DNA of 17,356 nt from Candidatus Adiutrix sp. (GCA_031273445.1 JAISRV010000332.1:1-17356); one strand, 5' to 3'. Shown: positions 7,235-14,369, numbered from the stretch's first letter. Translations and numbers: made by a program. Notes: a model not told the origin generated them from the letters alone.

Positions 7235-7280
7235 GTCCGCAGCGAATATGGTTGCGGACAGCGCCCCTGTATTGTAATAT
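7235..7280 (+). promoter_or_regulatory. Candidate rfbB promoter overlapped by an inverted repeat
   Basis: An inverted repeat GTCCGCA (7235-7241) / TGCGGAC (7253-7259) has an 11-base loop. Its right arm overlaps TTGCGG (7252-7257), which is spaced 17 bp from TAATAT (7275-7280), a moderate sigma70-like pair. The rfbB start at 7319 follows with AAAGGGG at 7308-7314. The boxes are weak matches, so the promoter call is tentative. Confidence 0.35.
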
Positions 7281-7318
7281 TGAACCGGGCTTTCTGTCCT
7301 TATTGAGAAAGGGGCGGC

Positions 7319-8377
7319 ATGAAAATACTGATCACCGGCGGCGCCGGCTTTATCGGCTCCACGCTTTGCCGGCATTATCTGAATGAGACCGAAAATCAGG
7401 TTTTGAATCTGGACGCGCTGACCTACGCCGCCGACAGGGCCGGGCTGGCGGAGCTGGAGGCTTCGCCCCGCTATGATTTCGTGGAGGCGGACATACGCGA
7501 GGCCGACCGGCTGGCGGCCGTCTTCAGCGAGGGCCGGCCCGACGGCGTCATCCATCTGGCGGCCGAATCGCATGTCGACCGCTCCATCGACGGCCCGGCC
7601 GAATTCATTTCCGCCAACATCGTCGGCACTTTTAATCTGCTGCAGGCCGCGCGCCGCTATTATGAAGGGTTGGACGAGACCCGCCGCCGCTGTTTCCGCT
7701 TTCTTCACGTTTCCACCGACGAGGTCTACGGCTCGCTGGGCGACGACGGTTTTTTCACTGAGGAAACGGCCTATGCCCCGAATTCGCCGTATTCCGCCTC
7801 CAAAGCCGCCTCTGACCATCTGGCCCGGGCCTGGAACCGCACTTTCGGGCTGCCGGTGATCATTTCCAACTGTTCCAACAATTACGGCCCCCGCCAATTT
7901 CCGGAAAAACTCATACCTTTGATGATCATCAACGCTTTGGAAGGCCGGCCGCTGCCTGTTTACGGCGACGGCGCCAACGTGCGCGACTGGCTCTATGTCG
8001 AAGATCACGCCCGGGCTCTGGCTTTGATCTTCGCGCGGGGTCGGCCAGGCGCCCGATACAATATCGGCGGGCATAACGAAATAAAGAACATAGAGGTAGT
8101 CAGGACCGTCTGCGCTCTCCTCGACGAGCTGCGGCCGGCCGCGGCCGGGAAGTATTCGGACCTGATGACCTTCGTCGCGGACAGGCCCGGCCATGACCGC
8201 CGTTACGCCATCGACGCCGGCAAGTTGGAGCGCGAGCTGGGCTGGCGGCCGCGCGAGACTTTCGAGAGCGGTTTGCGGCGCACTGTGGAATGGTATCTGG
8301 ACCATGAGGACTGGCGGCGCGCCCAGAGCCAGGCCGCCGCCGAGCGGCTGGGCCTGGGCGCGCCGCTTGCCTTTTGA
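7319..8377 (+). CDS. rfbB: dTDP-glucose 4,6-dehydratase
   Basis: This 352-aa short-chain dehydrogenase/reductase-type enzyme converts dTDP-glucose to dTDP-4-keto-6-deoxyglucose in the cytoplasm, feeding rfbC and other deoxysugar routes. The NAD-binding motif GGAGFIG is at 7-13. The catalytic triad region is STDEVYG (Thr133, Asp134, Glu135), with Tyr158 and Lys162 in YSASK. Other RfbB signatures are [12 protein letters not shown] (79-90) and [17 protein letters not shown] (184-200). Length is normal. The start is the ATG after AAAGGGG. The last codons (CGCTTGCCTTTTGAG) are repeated 64 bp downstream around a fragment of the intergenic repeat. rfbC lies upstream, but the toxin-antitoxin pair between them makes a shared transcript unlikely. 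Confidence 0.95.
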   Translation: MKILITGGAGFIGSTLCRHYLNETENQVLNLDALTYAADRAGLAELEASPRYDFVEADIREADRLAAVFSEGRPDGVIHLAAESHVDRSIDGPAEFISANIVGTFNLLQAARRYYEGLDETRRRCFRFLHVSTDEVYGSLGDDGFFTEETAYAPNSPYSASKAASDHLARAWNRTFGLPVIISNCSNNYGPRQFPEKLIPLMIINALEGRPLPVYGDGANVRDWLYVEDHARALALIFARGRPGARYNIGGHNEIKNIEVVRTVCALLDELRPAAAGKYSDLMTFVADRPGHDRRYAIDAGKLERELGWRPRETFESGLRRTVEWYLDHEDWRRAQSQAAAERLGLGAPLAF

Positions 8378-8442
8378 GGCGACGGTCAGCCCCGACAAGG
8401 CTCCAAGCCAAAATGAAAAGCCCGCGGCGCTTGCCTTTTGAG
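8364..8442 (+). repeat. Repeat block D fragment flanked by 15-bp direct repeats
   Basis: Bases 8379-8421 match block D of the intergenic repeat (CGACAAGGCTCCAAGCC and flanks, also at 11285-11319). On both sides lies an identical CGCTTGCCTTTTGAG, at 8364-8378 (the last codons and stop of rfbB) and 8428-8442. The match extends further left with one mismatch. The arrangement looks like an insertion or slippage footprint that duplicated the end of rfbB. Confidence 0.75.
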
Positions 8443-8495
8443 TCGACTGATGCTAGGCTGAAGCCTCGTGAGCAGCAGTATCTCAATACAAAATA

Positions 8496-8520
8496 CGCCT
8501 ATTTGGCGTGGCAGCACGCC
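8496..8520 (+). promoter_or_regulatory. Alternative hairpins in the leader of the amino acid ABC operon
   Basis: CGCC (8496-8499) can pair with GGCG (8505-8508), or GGCGTG (8505-8510) can pair with CACGCC (8515-8520) around a GCAG loop. Both use the same GGCG, so they exclude each other. They lie about 50 bases before the binding-protein start, with a small hairpin AGGC/GCCT at 8455-8466 further up. The rest of 8443-8567 shows no gene. A regulatory role is speculative. Confidence 0.35.
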
Positions 8521-8567
8521 ATGAACACAAAGCCGCGCGAGCCGCGGCCATCGACAAGGAGATCGCC

Positions 8568-9320
8568 ATGAAAAAACTTTTCGCCGCGGCGCTGATGCTG
8601 GTTCTGGTTATTCCGGCGGCTTCAGCTTTCGCCCAGAAGAAAACCATCACCATCGCCGCCGACGCCACTTGGCCGCCTATGGAATTTTTGAACCAGGACA
8701 AGGAACTGGTCGGCTTTTCCGTTGACTACATGAAGGCCGCGGCCGAAGCCGCCGGCTATGAGGCGAAAATAATCAACGCCGCCTGGGACGGCATTTTCGC
8801 CGGCCTGGTCAACAAGCAGTACGACGCCATCTGTTCTTCGGTCACCATAACCGAAGAACGCAAAAAGACCATGGATTTTTCCACGCCGTATTTCACGGTG
8901 CGCCAAGCCGTCATAGTGCCCAAGGATTCGCCGGTAAAAAGCATTGAAGACCTCAAAGGCAAACGGGCCGGCAGCCAGATCAGCACCACCGGCACCTTTG
9001 CCGTCAACAAGATCGCCGGCGTCGAGTCGGTGACTTTTGACGAAGTGGGGCTGGCCGTGGAAGACCTCTATATCGGCCGCCTCGACGCGGTGGTCTGCGA
9101 TGACGCGGTCGCCTCCAATTTTATTTTGGACAACGATAAATATAAGGAAAAGCTTAAGATCGCCGCCATACTCAACACTCCCGAGGCCGAAGAGCACTAT
9201 GGCGTGGCCGTGCTCAAAGGCGACGCCGAGACCCTGGCCCTGATCAACAAGGGCATTGAGGCCGTTAAAGCCAGCGGCCTGGATGAGGAGCTCATCAAAA
9301 AGTGGATTCTTGCCGAATGA
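8568..9320 (+). CDS. Amino acid ABC transporter substrate-binding protein
   Basis: This 250-aa periplasmic binding protein delivers a polar amino acid to the permease/ATPase pair downstream. The ATG at 8568 has AAGGAG (8556-8561) six bases before it and starts a signal peptide (MKKLFAAALMLVLVIPAASAFA, cleavage after about residue 22). The mature protein follows the SBP_bac_3 (PF00497) pattern: TIAADATWPPMEFL, LVGFSVDYMKAAAEAAG, WDGIFAGLVNKQYDAICSSVTITEERKKTMDFSTPYF, then ..SGLDEELIKKWIL at the end. The 'D-F-S-x-P-Y' stretch is the family signature. No lipobox is present. The exact amino acid cannot be told, but the family usually carries Gln, Glu, His, Arg or Cys. Confidence 0.94.
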   Translation: MKKLFAAALMLVLVIPAASAFAQKKTITIAADATWPPMEFLNQDKELVGFSVDYMKAAAEAAGYEAKIINAAWDGIFAGLVNKQYDAICSSVTITEERKKTMDFSTPYFTVRQAVIVPKDSPVKSIEDLKGKRAGSQISTTGTFAVNKIAGVESVTFDEVGLAVEDLYIGRLDAVVCDDAVASNFILDNDKYKEKLKIAAILNTPEAEEHYGVAVLKGDAETLALINKGIEAVKASGLDEELIKKWILAE

Positions 9321-9366
9321 CTTTCAGGCGGGCAATAAATATTTACGAACCGCTCGGGCATTAAGA

Positions 9367-10293
9367 ATGACTCTGCCGTATAAAAAAAGAAAAATCGATC
9401 AGGCGCTCGCCAGACAGCGGCAGAGCGGCTCGGAGGCCTCCATAACCATTGAGATCGGCGACGGGGCGGCCATTCCCAGAACCGACGACCCCGGCCTGTA
9501 TTCGGCCTGGAAATTCGTCATGATCGCGACCCCGGCTCTGCTTCTTTTCCTGACGACTTACGACTATCTGGCCTCAGCCCTGCTTCTGGTCTGGCCGGAG
9601 GCGGGCTGGGGCCGTGAGGTCATTGAAAAATGGGCGATTGCGGAAAACAACACCTTCCGCAGGTTTTTCGTTTTTATGCCCGACGGTTTTTTAGTCACTT
9701 TTCAGGTGACTGTTTACGGCATCTGCGTGGCCCTTGCGCTCGGCGTCCTGACCGGCCTGGGGCGCATATCCAAAATAAAGGCCCTGAACCTGACCGCCTC
9801 AATCTACGTGGAGGTCGTGCGCGGCATACCCCTTTTCGTGCAACTGTTTTACATTTATTACGCCGTGGCCCGTTTTGTGCCGGTGCCGCCCATGACGGCC
9901 GCCATTTCCGCGCTGGGCTTCTGCTACGGCGCCTATATGGGCGAAGTGGTGCGCGGCGGCATTGAGGCCATTGACCGGGGGCAGCGGGAGGCGGCCATGT
10001 CGCTTGGCTTTACGCCTTTTCAGACGATGTATCACGTCATCCTGCCCCAGGCCATGCGCACTATTCTGCCGCCCATCGGCAATGAATTCATCGCCCTTCT
10101 GAAAGATTCGTCCCTCATTTCAGTGGTGGCCGTGCCGGACATCATGCGCCGCGGCCGGGAGTTCGCCTCCACCGACTATTCGTATTTTGAAGTGTTCACC
10201 GTGGTGGCTTTGATCTATCTGTTCGTCACCCTTCTTCTTTCCAAGGCCGTCTCCCTTCTGGAAATAAAGCTGAGCCGATATGAACGACGTTAA
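9367..10293 (+). CDS. Amino acid ABC transporter permease
   Basis: This 308-aa membrane protein of the His/Glu/Gln permease family (BPD_transp_1) starts at the ATG at 9367. Its ribosome site is weak, and starting further upstream would overlap the binding-protein gene in another frame. About 45 hydrophilic residues precede the first membrane stretch (about 53-75). The core begins near [24 protein letters not shown]. It contains the EAA loop that touches the ATPase ([22 protein letters not shown], from about residue 208) and ends with [19 protein letters not shown]. The N-terminal extension with an extra hydrophobic segment is longer than in minimal family members. The gene overlaps the ATPase gene by 14 bases, so it is in the same operon. 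Confidence 0.92.
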   Translation: MTLPYKKRKIDQALARQRQSGSEASITIEIGDGAAIPRTDDPGLYSAWKFVMIATPALLLFLTTYDYLASALLLVWPEAGWGREVIEKWAIAENNTFRRFFVFMPDGFLVTFQVTVYGICVALALGVLTGLGRISKIKALNLTASIYVEVVRGIPLFVQLFYIYYAVARFVPVPPMTAAISALGFCYGAYMGEVVRGGIEAIDRGQREAAMSLGFTPFQTMYHVILPQAMRTILPPIGNEFIALLKDSSLISVVAVPDIMRRGREFASTDYSYFEVFTVVALIYLFVTLLLSKAVSLLEIKLSRYERR

Positions 10294-11029
10294 CGGGCCG
10301 ATAATCGTCCTTTCGGACGTTTATAAATACTTCGGCGCTTTTGCGGCGCTGACCAAAATTTCGCTTGCGGTCGACCGGGGAGAAAAAGTGGTTCTGGTGG
10401 GGCCTTCCGGCAGCGGAAAAAGCACCCTGCTGCGCGCCGTCAACCGGCTGGAAACCATCGACCACGGCACGATAACCGTCAAAGGGCGGAACATATACGA
10501 CCCCAAGGTCAACCTCAATCACCTGCGTACGACCATGGGGATGGTTTTTCAGGGCTTTAACCTCTTTCGGCACAAGACCGCCCTGGAAAACGTGACCATG
10601 GCGCCGCGCAAGGTGTTGAAGATGCCGGCGCGGGAGGCTGAAAAACGCGGCCTTGACCTTCTCCACAAGGTCGGCATCGCCGACAAGGCCGGCAATTATC
10701 CCGGCCAGCTTTCCGGCGGCCAGCAGCAACGGGTGGCCATAGCCAGGGCCCTGGTCATGAACCCCGACATCATGCTTTTCGATGAGCCCACCTCGGCCCT
10801 GGATCCGGAAGTGACCCATGAGGTGCTGGACGTCATGGTCGCTCTGGCCGGCGAAGGCATGACCATGGTGGTGGTGACCCATGAAATGGGGTTTGCCCGG
10901 CAGGTGGCGGATCGGGTTATTTTCATGGATCAGGGGCAGATAATTGAAGAAGCCCCCCCGGCCATGTTTTTTGAAAACCCCTCTTCGGAGAGAACCAGAA
11001 CTTTTCTGCGGCAGATTCTTCCGTTTTGA
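10280..11029 (+). CDS. Amino acid ABC transporter ATP-binding protein (GlnQ-like)
   Basis: This 249-aa ATPase of the polar amino acid uptake family energises import. Motifs are Walker [10 protein letters not shown] (41-49), Q-loop Gln91 in VFQGFNLF, signature LSGGQ (144-148), Walker B IMLFDE (164-169) with SALDPE, and His201 in VTHEMGFA. The phrase '[21 protein letters not shown]' near the end is typical of GlnQ/HisP-type proteins. It starts 14 bases inside the permease gene and closes the three-gene operon. A modular repeat follows about 20 bases after the stop. Confidence 0.95.
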   Translation: MNDVNGPIIVLSDVYKYFGAFAALTKISLAVDRGEKVVLVGPSGSGKSTLLRAVNRLETIDHGTITVKGRNIYDPKVNLNHLRTTMGMVFQGFNLFRHKTALENVTMAPRKVLKMPAREAEKRGLDLLHKVGIADKAGNYPGQLSGGQQQRVAIARALVMNPDIMLFDEPTSALDPEVTHEVLDVMVALAGEGMTMVVVTHEMGFARQVADRVIFMDQGQIIEEAPPAMFFENPSSERTRTFLRQILPF

Positions 11030-11049
11030 ACGGTTCGCCGGCGTGGAAA

Positions 11050-11322
11050 TTTTTGTCTCATCGCTCATTTGTTTTTTGTCTCATCGCTCATTTGTTCCGT
11101 TCGGTACGTCCCGCCATTTCAGAGGCCAGGCAAAAATCGCATTTTTTGCCCAGCGACGCCCCAGCCGATTAGTTATAGTTTTTAATAGCCAGTCGCCCCC
11201 GGAGAGGGGCGACGGAGCGAAGCGACTGGTTGACGTGGCTAAAAAAGGCCCCTGGCCAGGCAAAAATCGCATTTTTTGCCTGGCTACGGTTAGCCCCGAC
11301 AAGGCTCCAAGCCAAAATGAGA
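11050..11322 (+). repeat. Modular intergenic repeat, copy 2 (rearranged)
   Basis: This copy opens with two tandem heads containing GTCTCATCGCTCATTTGT (11050-11072, then from 11073). Block A breaks off after CGCCATTTCAG (to about 11122) and runs straight into a C block (about 11123-11152). Spacer follows, then block B (hairpin 11192-11199 with 11206-11213; outer pairing CCAGTCGC with GCGACTGG at 11222-11229). A second perfect C hairpin (11255-11266 with 11273-11284) and block D (11285-11319) complete it. TTAGTTATA occurs at 11169-11177 and 11330-11338, bracketing the B-C-D part. The repeat fills 11030-11357, a gene-free stretch between the amino acid ABC operon and the MFS gene. Confidence 0.87.
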
Positions 11323-11357
11323 AGACAGCTTAGTTATACTTTAAAAGAGAGCCAGCC

Positions 11358-12617
11358 GTGACGCTTTACAGGGGCAGAATTGCCTTAATCATCGCCTTGT
11401 CCGCCCTGGTTTACATCATCTGCCTTCTGCACCGCCTGTCCCCGCCGGTGGTGGCTTTAAGCATCAGAGACAGTCTGGGTCTGAGCGCGGACCAGATGAG
11501 CCTCGTCTTTGCGCCGACCCTGTTTGGCTATGGCCTCATTCAGCCCCTGGCCGGCTTCAGCGTCGATCGCTACGGCCCCAGGCGCTGCCTGATGGTTTCA
11601 ACTTTTTTTATGGGGCTTTCCGCCGTCTGGTTTTCGCAGGCCGATTCCATGGTCTCCGCCTGCCTGGCCAGAGCCCTGACCGGCCTGGCTTCGGGGCTGT
11701 CGCTGCTGCCGGGTCTGCGGCTGGTTCTGAACTGGCTGGAAGCCCGTTATTTCGGGGTCGCCGCCTCTTCAATCATGGGCGCGTCCGCCCTGGCCAACTT
11801 CACCGTCGGCCGGCCTCTGGCCTGGCTCTCGCAGAGTTTCGGCTGGCGTTTCCCTTTTTTCTGGATCGGTCTCATCAGTCTGGCCGCCTGCGCGCTGGTT
11901 TTCCTTCTGGTCAGGGACAAGCCCCCGCAAACCGAAACAGCGGCGCCCGCCCCGGCGGGCAGGCGGCCGGCCTTCCTGGCGGTGGCCTTCAGCATCCTCA
12001 AGAACCCCATGTTCTGGCTGCTGAGCGGCCTTTATATCGGCACCGACCTCCTGTGTCTCATTTTCACCAGTCTCTGGGCCGGGCCATATCTGATTGAGGT
12101 TTATGGCCAGTCGGAACTGGCGGTCGGCAACATCCTGTCGGTCGCGGCCGCGGGTTTCCTGTTTGGCCCGACCCTTTTGGCCCTTTGGGGCGACCGCTGG
12201 GGCTCTTATCCCCGGGTGCTCCTGTGTCTGGCCTTCTTCAGCGCCGCCTTCTGGGCCTTTTTGATCTGGGGCCCCACCTCCATGCCGCTGTGGTCGCTCT
12301 ATATTTTATGTTTTCTGGCCCCGATGGGCACCTGGGCCTCGCCTCTTTATATGTCCATCGCCAGGGACTATGCGCCCCCGGAAATTGCGAGTTCGGCCAT
12401 GGGTTTCATCAACATGCCGCCGGTCATGGCCGGGGCGGCGCTGCAGCATCTGGTGGGGTCTTTGATACAAAAGGCGGAAGATTCGGGGGCGGCCTTAAGC
12501 CCCCACGCCCTCTACGCCCAGGCTTTCACCCCGGTTTTTATCATAGCTGTTTTAGCCGCGGCGCTGGCGGTCGTCCTGGTCGTCCTGACGAGCCGGAAAA
12601 ACGCGGCCGCGGCCTGA
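11358..12617 (+). CDS. Major facilitator superfamily transporter
   Basis: This 419-aa inner-membrane protein has about twelve hydrophobic segments in two halves, separated by a loop rich in Pro/Ala and Gln/Glu (about 193-211). MFS motif A appears as GFSVDRYGPRR after TM2 (about 71-81). The start is a GTG at 11358 with AGAGAG about seven bases upstream; the first membrane segment begins immediately after, which supports it. The overall look is that of an MFS porter of unknown small-molecule substrate, possibly a carboxylate or other anion. The upstream region is almost entirely repeat copy 2, so its promoter lies in or after the repeat. It is convergent with the lipoprotein gene, 18 bases apart. 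Confidence 0.9.
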   Translation: MTLYRGRIALIIALSALVYIICLLHRLSPPVVALSIRDSLGLSADQMSLVFAPTLFGYGLIQPLAGFSVDRYGPRRCLMVSTFFMGLSAVWFSQADSMVSACLARALTGLASGLSLLPGLRLVLNWLEARYFGVAASSIMGASALANFTVGRPLAWLSQSFGWRFPFFWIGLISLAACALVFLLVRDKPPQTETAAPAPAGRRPAFLAVAFSILKNPMFWLLSGLYIGTDLLCLIFTSLWAGPYLIEVYGQSELAVGNILSVAAAGFLFGPTLLALWGDRWGSYPRVLLCLAFFSAAFWAFLIWGPTSMPLWSLYILCFLAPMGTWASPLYMSIARDYAPPEIASSAMGFINMPPVMAGAALQHLVGSLIQKAEDSGAALSPHALYAQAFTPVFIIAVLAAALAVVLVVLTSRKNAAAA

Positions 12618-12635
12618 TATTCCGCGTCCGGCGCC

Positions 12636-13052
12636 TCAGTAATAAGAAGAAGAGGTTCGGCAGCTGTAGACCAGGCGGGCGTGTTTAATGTCGTTTCGGG
12701 CGGGCATGGCCACGATTTCAAAACGGCCCTGGGCGCCTACGGGAAGATAAGTCGGGGTCACATACGATGTGCCCTGGGCCGACGGGGTTCCCCGTTCATC
12801 ATACAGGACGGCGGAGAGCATGACCGCCTGCTGCGGCTGGCCGGTGTTGTTGCGCACGGTTCCGGCGATTCTCATGTGGACGCCCTCGTTAAAATAAGTC
12901 CATGAAAAATCCATGACCATAATCTCCAGGCCGCCCGGAGCCATTTCGGAGACGTCGGAGTCGATCGGCGCGCGTTTTTCGCCCGCAATGGTTCTGGCGC
13001 AGCCGCAGGCAAAAAGGGCCAGAACCAGCAACAGGAAAATTTTAGATTTCAT
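12636..13052 (-). CDS. Small lipoprotein, FxLYD-like domain
   Basis: This is a 138-aa protein. The start is the ATG at 13052, because GGAGGA lies about seven bases upstream and the signal peptide begins there; a frame-open start ten codons earlier lacks both. The signal MKSKIFLLLVLALFAC ends in a lipobox-like LFAC (Cys16), so it is probably lipid-anchored. The mature domain has a beta-sandwich pattern (VHMRIAGTVRNNTGQPQQAVMLSAVLYDERG), like FxLYD-type domains of bacterial surface lipoproteins. It ends with Cys and a Ser/Tyr tail. Function is unknown. The HD gene lies about 100 bases upstream on the same strand, perhaps co-transcribed. Confidence 0.8.
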   Translation of the reverse strand: MKSKIFLLLVLALFACGCARTIAGEKRAPIDSDVSEMAPGGLEIMVMDFSWTYFNEGVHMRIAGTVRNNTGQPQQAVMLSAVLYDERGTPSAQGTSYVTPTYLPVGAQGRFEIVAMPARNDIKHARLVYSCRTSSSYY

Positions 13053-13153
13053 TTTTAGTCCTCCGGCGGATGGCCTGGTCAAGCCGCGGCGGAACCGTCA
13101 GGCGGTCGGCTTTTGCCCTGGGCCTGTATCCAGTCGCGGCTTTTTGTCGGCGC

Positions 13154-13720
13154 TCAGAGATTCAGACGGTCTTCTATCGCGCTCATGGCCGTTATGGCCA
13201 GGGCCACGAAGTCGGCCAGGGGCAGGCCTATTTGTTCGCAAAGGCGGATATGGTCGCGGTTTACGCTCCGGGCGAAGGCCTTGTCTTTCATTTTCTTGAT
13301 GACGGAAGAGGCCTTGAGTTCGGAAATTTTTTTGTCCGGCCGCACCAACGCCGCGGCGACGATGAGGCCGGTCACGACTTCGCCGGCGGTCAGGGCCAGG
13401 TCCAGGTCGCTTTCCCGTTTCAGCCCCAACACCTCGGCATTGTGGCGCGATATGGCCATCAGCTCTTCCGGGCTGAAGCCGCCATCGCCCAGCCGCTGAA
13501 CGGTTATGGGGCCGTGGTTTTGGGGTTCGTCCGCGGTCTCCATATAATCCAGATCATGCAACAGGCCGAGCAGAGCCCATCTTTCGGCTTCGTCGGCGGG
13601 CTTACCGAGCTTTAAGGCCAGCGCGCGCAAAACCGCCTCGGAGGCCAGAGAATGCCGCATAAGGTTCGCGGACGAACCCAGATGCCGCTCCACCAGAGCC
13701 AGCGCTTCATCACGATTCAT
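13154..13720 (-). CDS. HD-domain phosphohydrolase-like protein
   Basis: This 188-aa protein is counted from the ATG at 13720. An in-frame ATG at 13732 lies inside the repeat head (ATGAGACAAAAA) and would add four residues. HD-domain metal ligands are visible: His23 (LMRHSLASE), His55-Asp56 (LLGLLHDLDY), and His residues in NHGP and ISRHN. Where many relatives have Asp in a later A-x-D-x-LTG block, this one reads ALTAGEVVTGLIVAAA, with Glu instead. Such proteins often hydrolyse phosphate esters or nucleotides, but no substrate can be assigned. Its 5' flank is directly the head of repeat copy 3, so its ribosome site and perhaps its promoter are repeat-derived. Confidence 0.85.
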   Translation of the reverse strand: MNRDEALALVERHLGSSANLMRHSLASEAVLRALALKLGKPADEAERWALLGLLHDLDYMETADEPQNHGPITVQRLGDGGFSPEELMAISRHNAEVLGLKRESDLDLALTAGEVVTGLIVAAALVRPDKKISELKASSVIKKMKDKAFARSVNRDHIRLCEQIGLPLADFVALAITAMSAIEDRLNL

Positions 13721-14062
13721 TTTTTGTCTCATCGCTCATTTGTCCCGTTTTTTGTCTCATCGCTCATTTGTCCCGTTTGTTACGCCCCGCCATTTCAGGG
13801 GCTGACAGCCGGCAGTTTTCGGGCGCAGGCGAATTTTTGTCTCATCGCTCATTTGTCCCGTTCGTTACGTCTCGCCATTTCAGGGGCTGACAGCCGGCAG
13901 TTTTCGGGCGTAGGCGAATTTTTTAAAAAGCAAGTCGCCCCCGGAGAGGGGCGACGGAGCTAAGCGACTGGTTGAGGCGCCTAAAAGGCTCCTCGCCAGG
14001 CAAAAATCACATTTTTTGCCTGGCTACGGTCAGCCCCGCCAAGGCTCCAAGCCAAAATTAAA
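13721..14062 (+). repeat. Modular intergenic repeat, copy 3 (with tandem A units)
   Basis: This is the most complete copy. A lone head (13721-13748) is followed by two tandem 85-bp A units (13749-13833 and 13834-13918) that differ at about four positions. Block B (hairpin GTCGCCCC 13934-13941 with GGGGCGAC 13948-13955; GCGACTGG 13964-13971), block C (13995-14006 with 14013-14024) and block D (14025-14062) complete it. It lies between two reverse-strand genes. Its left end abuts the HD gene start and its right end contains the stop codon of the Rho-N-like gene. Orientation is the same as in the other copies. No gene is seen in 13733-14057. Confidence 0.9.
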
Positions 14063-14369
14063 ATGGCTGTCGCAGATAGAGGCGGGTTTCGCGTTTAAGG
14101 CGGACGACGGCGCGGCGCAGGGCTTTGCGGGTTTTTTTGTCGTCTTTGGGGGCGGCGGCCAATTTGTTTTTTAGAGCCAGTATTTCCGGTTTTATTTTCC
14201 GGGGGTTGAGCTTTTCCGCCTCCGGGCCGGGCGCCCGCCCCTCGGCTTTTTTGACCGCCTGGGTTATTTCAAAGCGGTTCATCAAGGCCACGCCGTTTAT
14301 TTCCTTGGCTTTGTCCTTGAGCTCGTTGAAGGGAAGTTTCGACAGATTGACGGCTTTTTTTCCGGCCAT
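14058..14369 (-). CDS. Small basic protein with Rho N-terminal-like domain
   Basis: This 103-aa protein has an N-terminal half (LSKLPFNELKDKAKEINGVALMNRFEITQAVKKAEG, about 9-44) that resembles the Rho termination-factor N-terminal/SAP-like helical fold. Its C-terminal half is a very basic helix (LALKNKLAAAPKDDKKTRKALRRAVVRLKRETRLYL). I recall this two-part plan from small proteins of deltaproteobacteria, presumed to bind nucleic acid; the role is not established. GCGAGG lies just before the ATG. The stop codon falls in the edge of repeat copy 3. A nucleic-acid-binding role is inferred from charge and fold similarity. Confidence 0.75.
   Translation of the reverse strand: MAGKKAVNLSKLPFNELKDKAKEINGVALMNRFEITQAVKKAEGRAPGPEAEKLNPRKIKPEILALKNKLAAAPKDDKKTRKALRRAVVRLKRETRLYLRQPF

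Noticed and set aside
7202..8398. 398-codon minus-strand frame opposite rfbB
   Set aside because: rfbB motifs are complete on the plus strand; the reverse frame is low-complexity and begins in a repeat fragment.
8443..8567. tRNA or T-box-like leader
   Set aside because: No cloverleaf, no T-box consensus and no specifier arrangement could be traced; only small hairpins.
10226..11068. 280-codon minus-strand frame beginning MSDET within the repeat head
   Set aside because: It lies opposite the GlnQ-like ATPase, and the MSDET start is simply the repeat head read in reverse, also seen at 1094.
13721..13860. Repeated heads considered as a CRISPR array
   Set aside because: Spacing between the heads is irregular and the intervening DNA is itself repeated, not unique; no cas genes are present.
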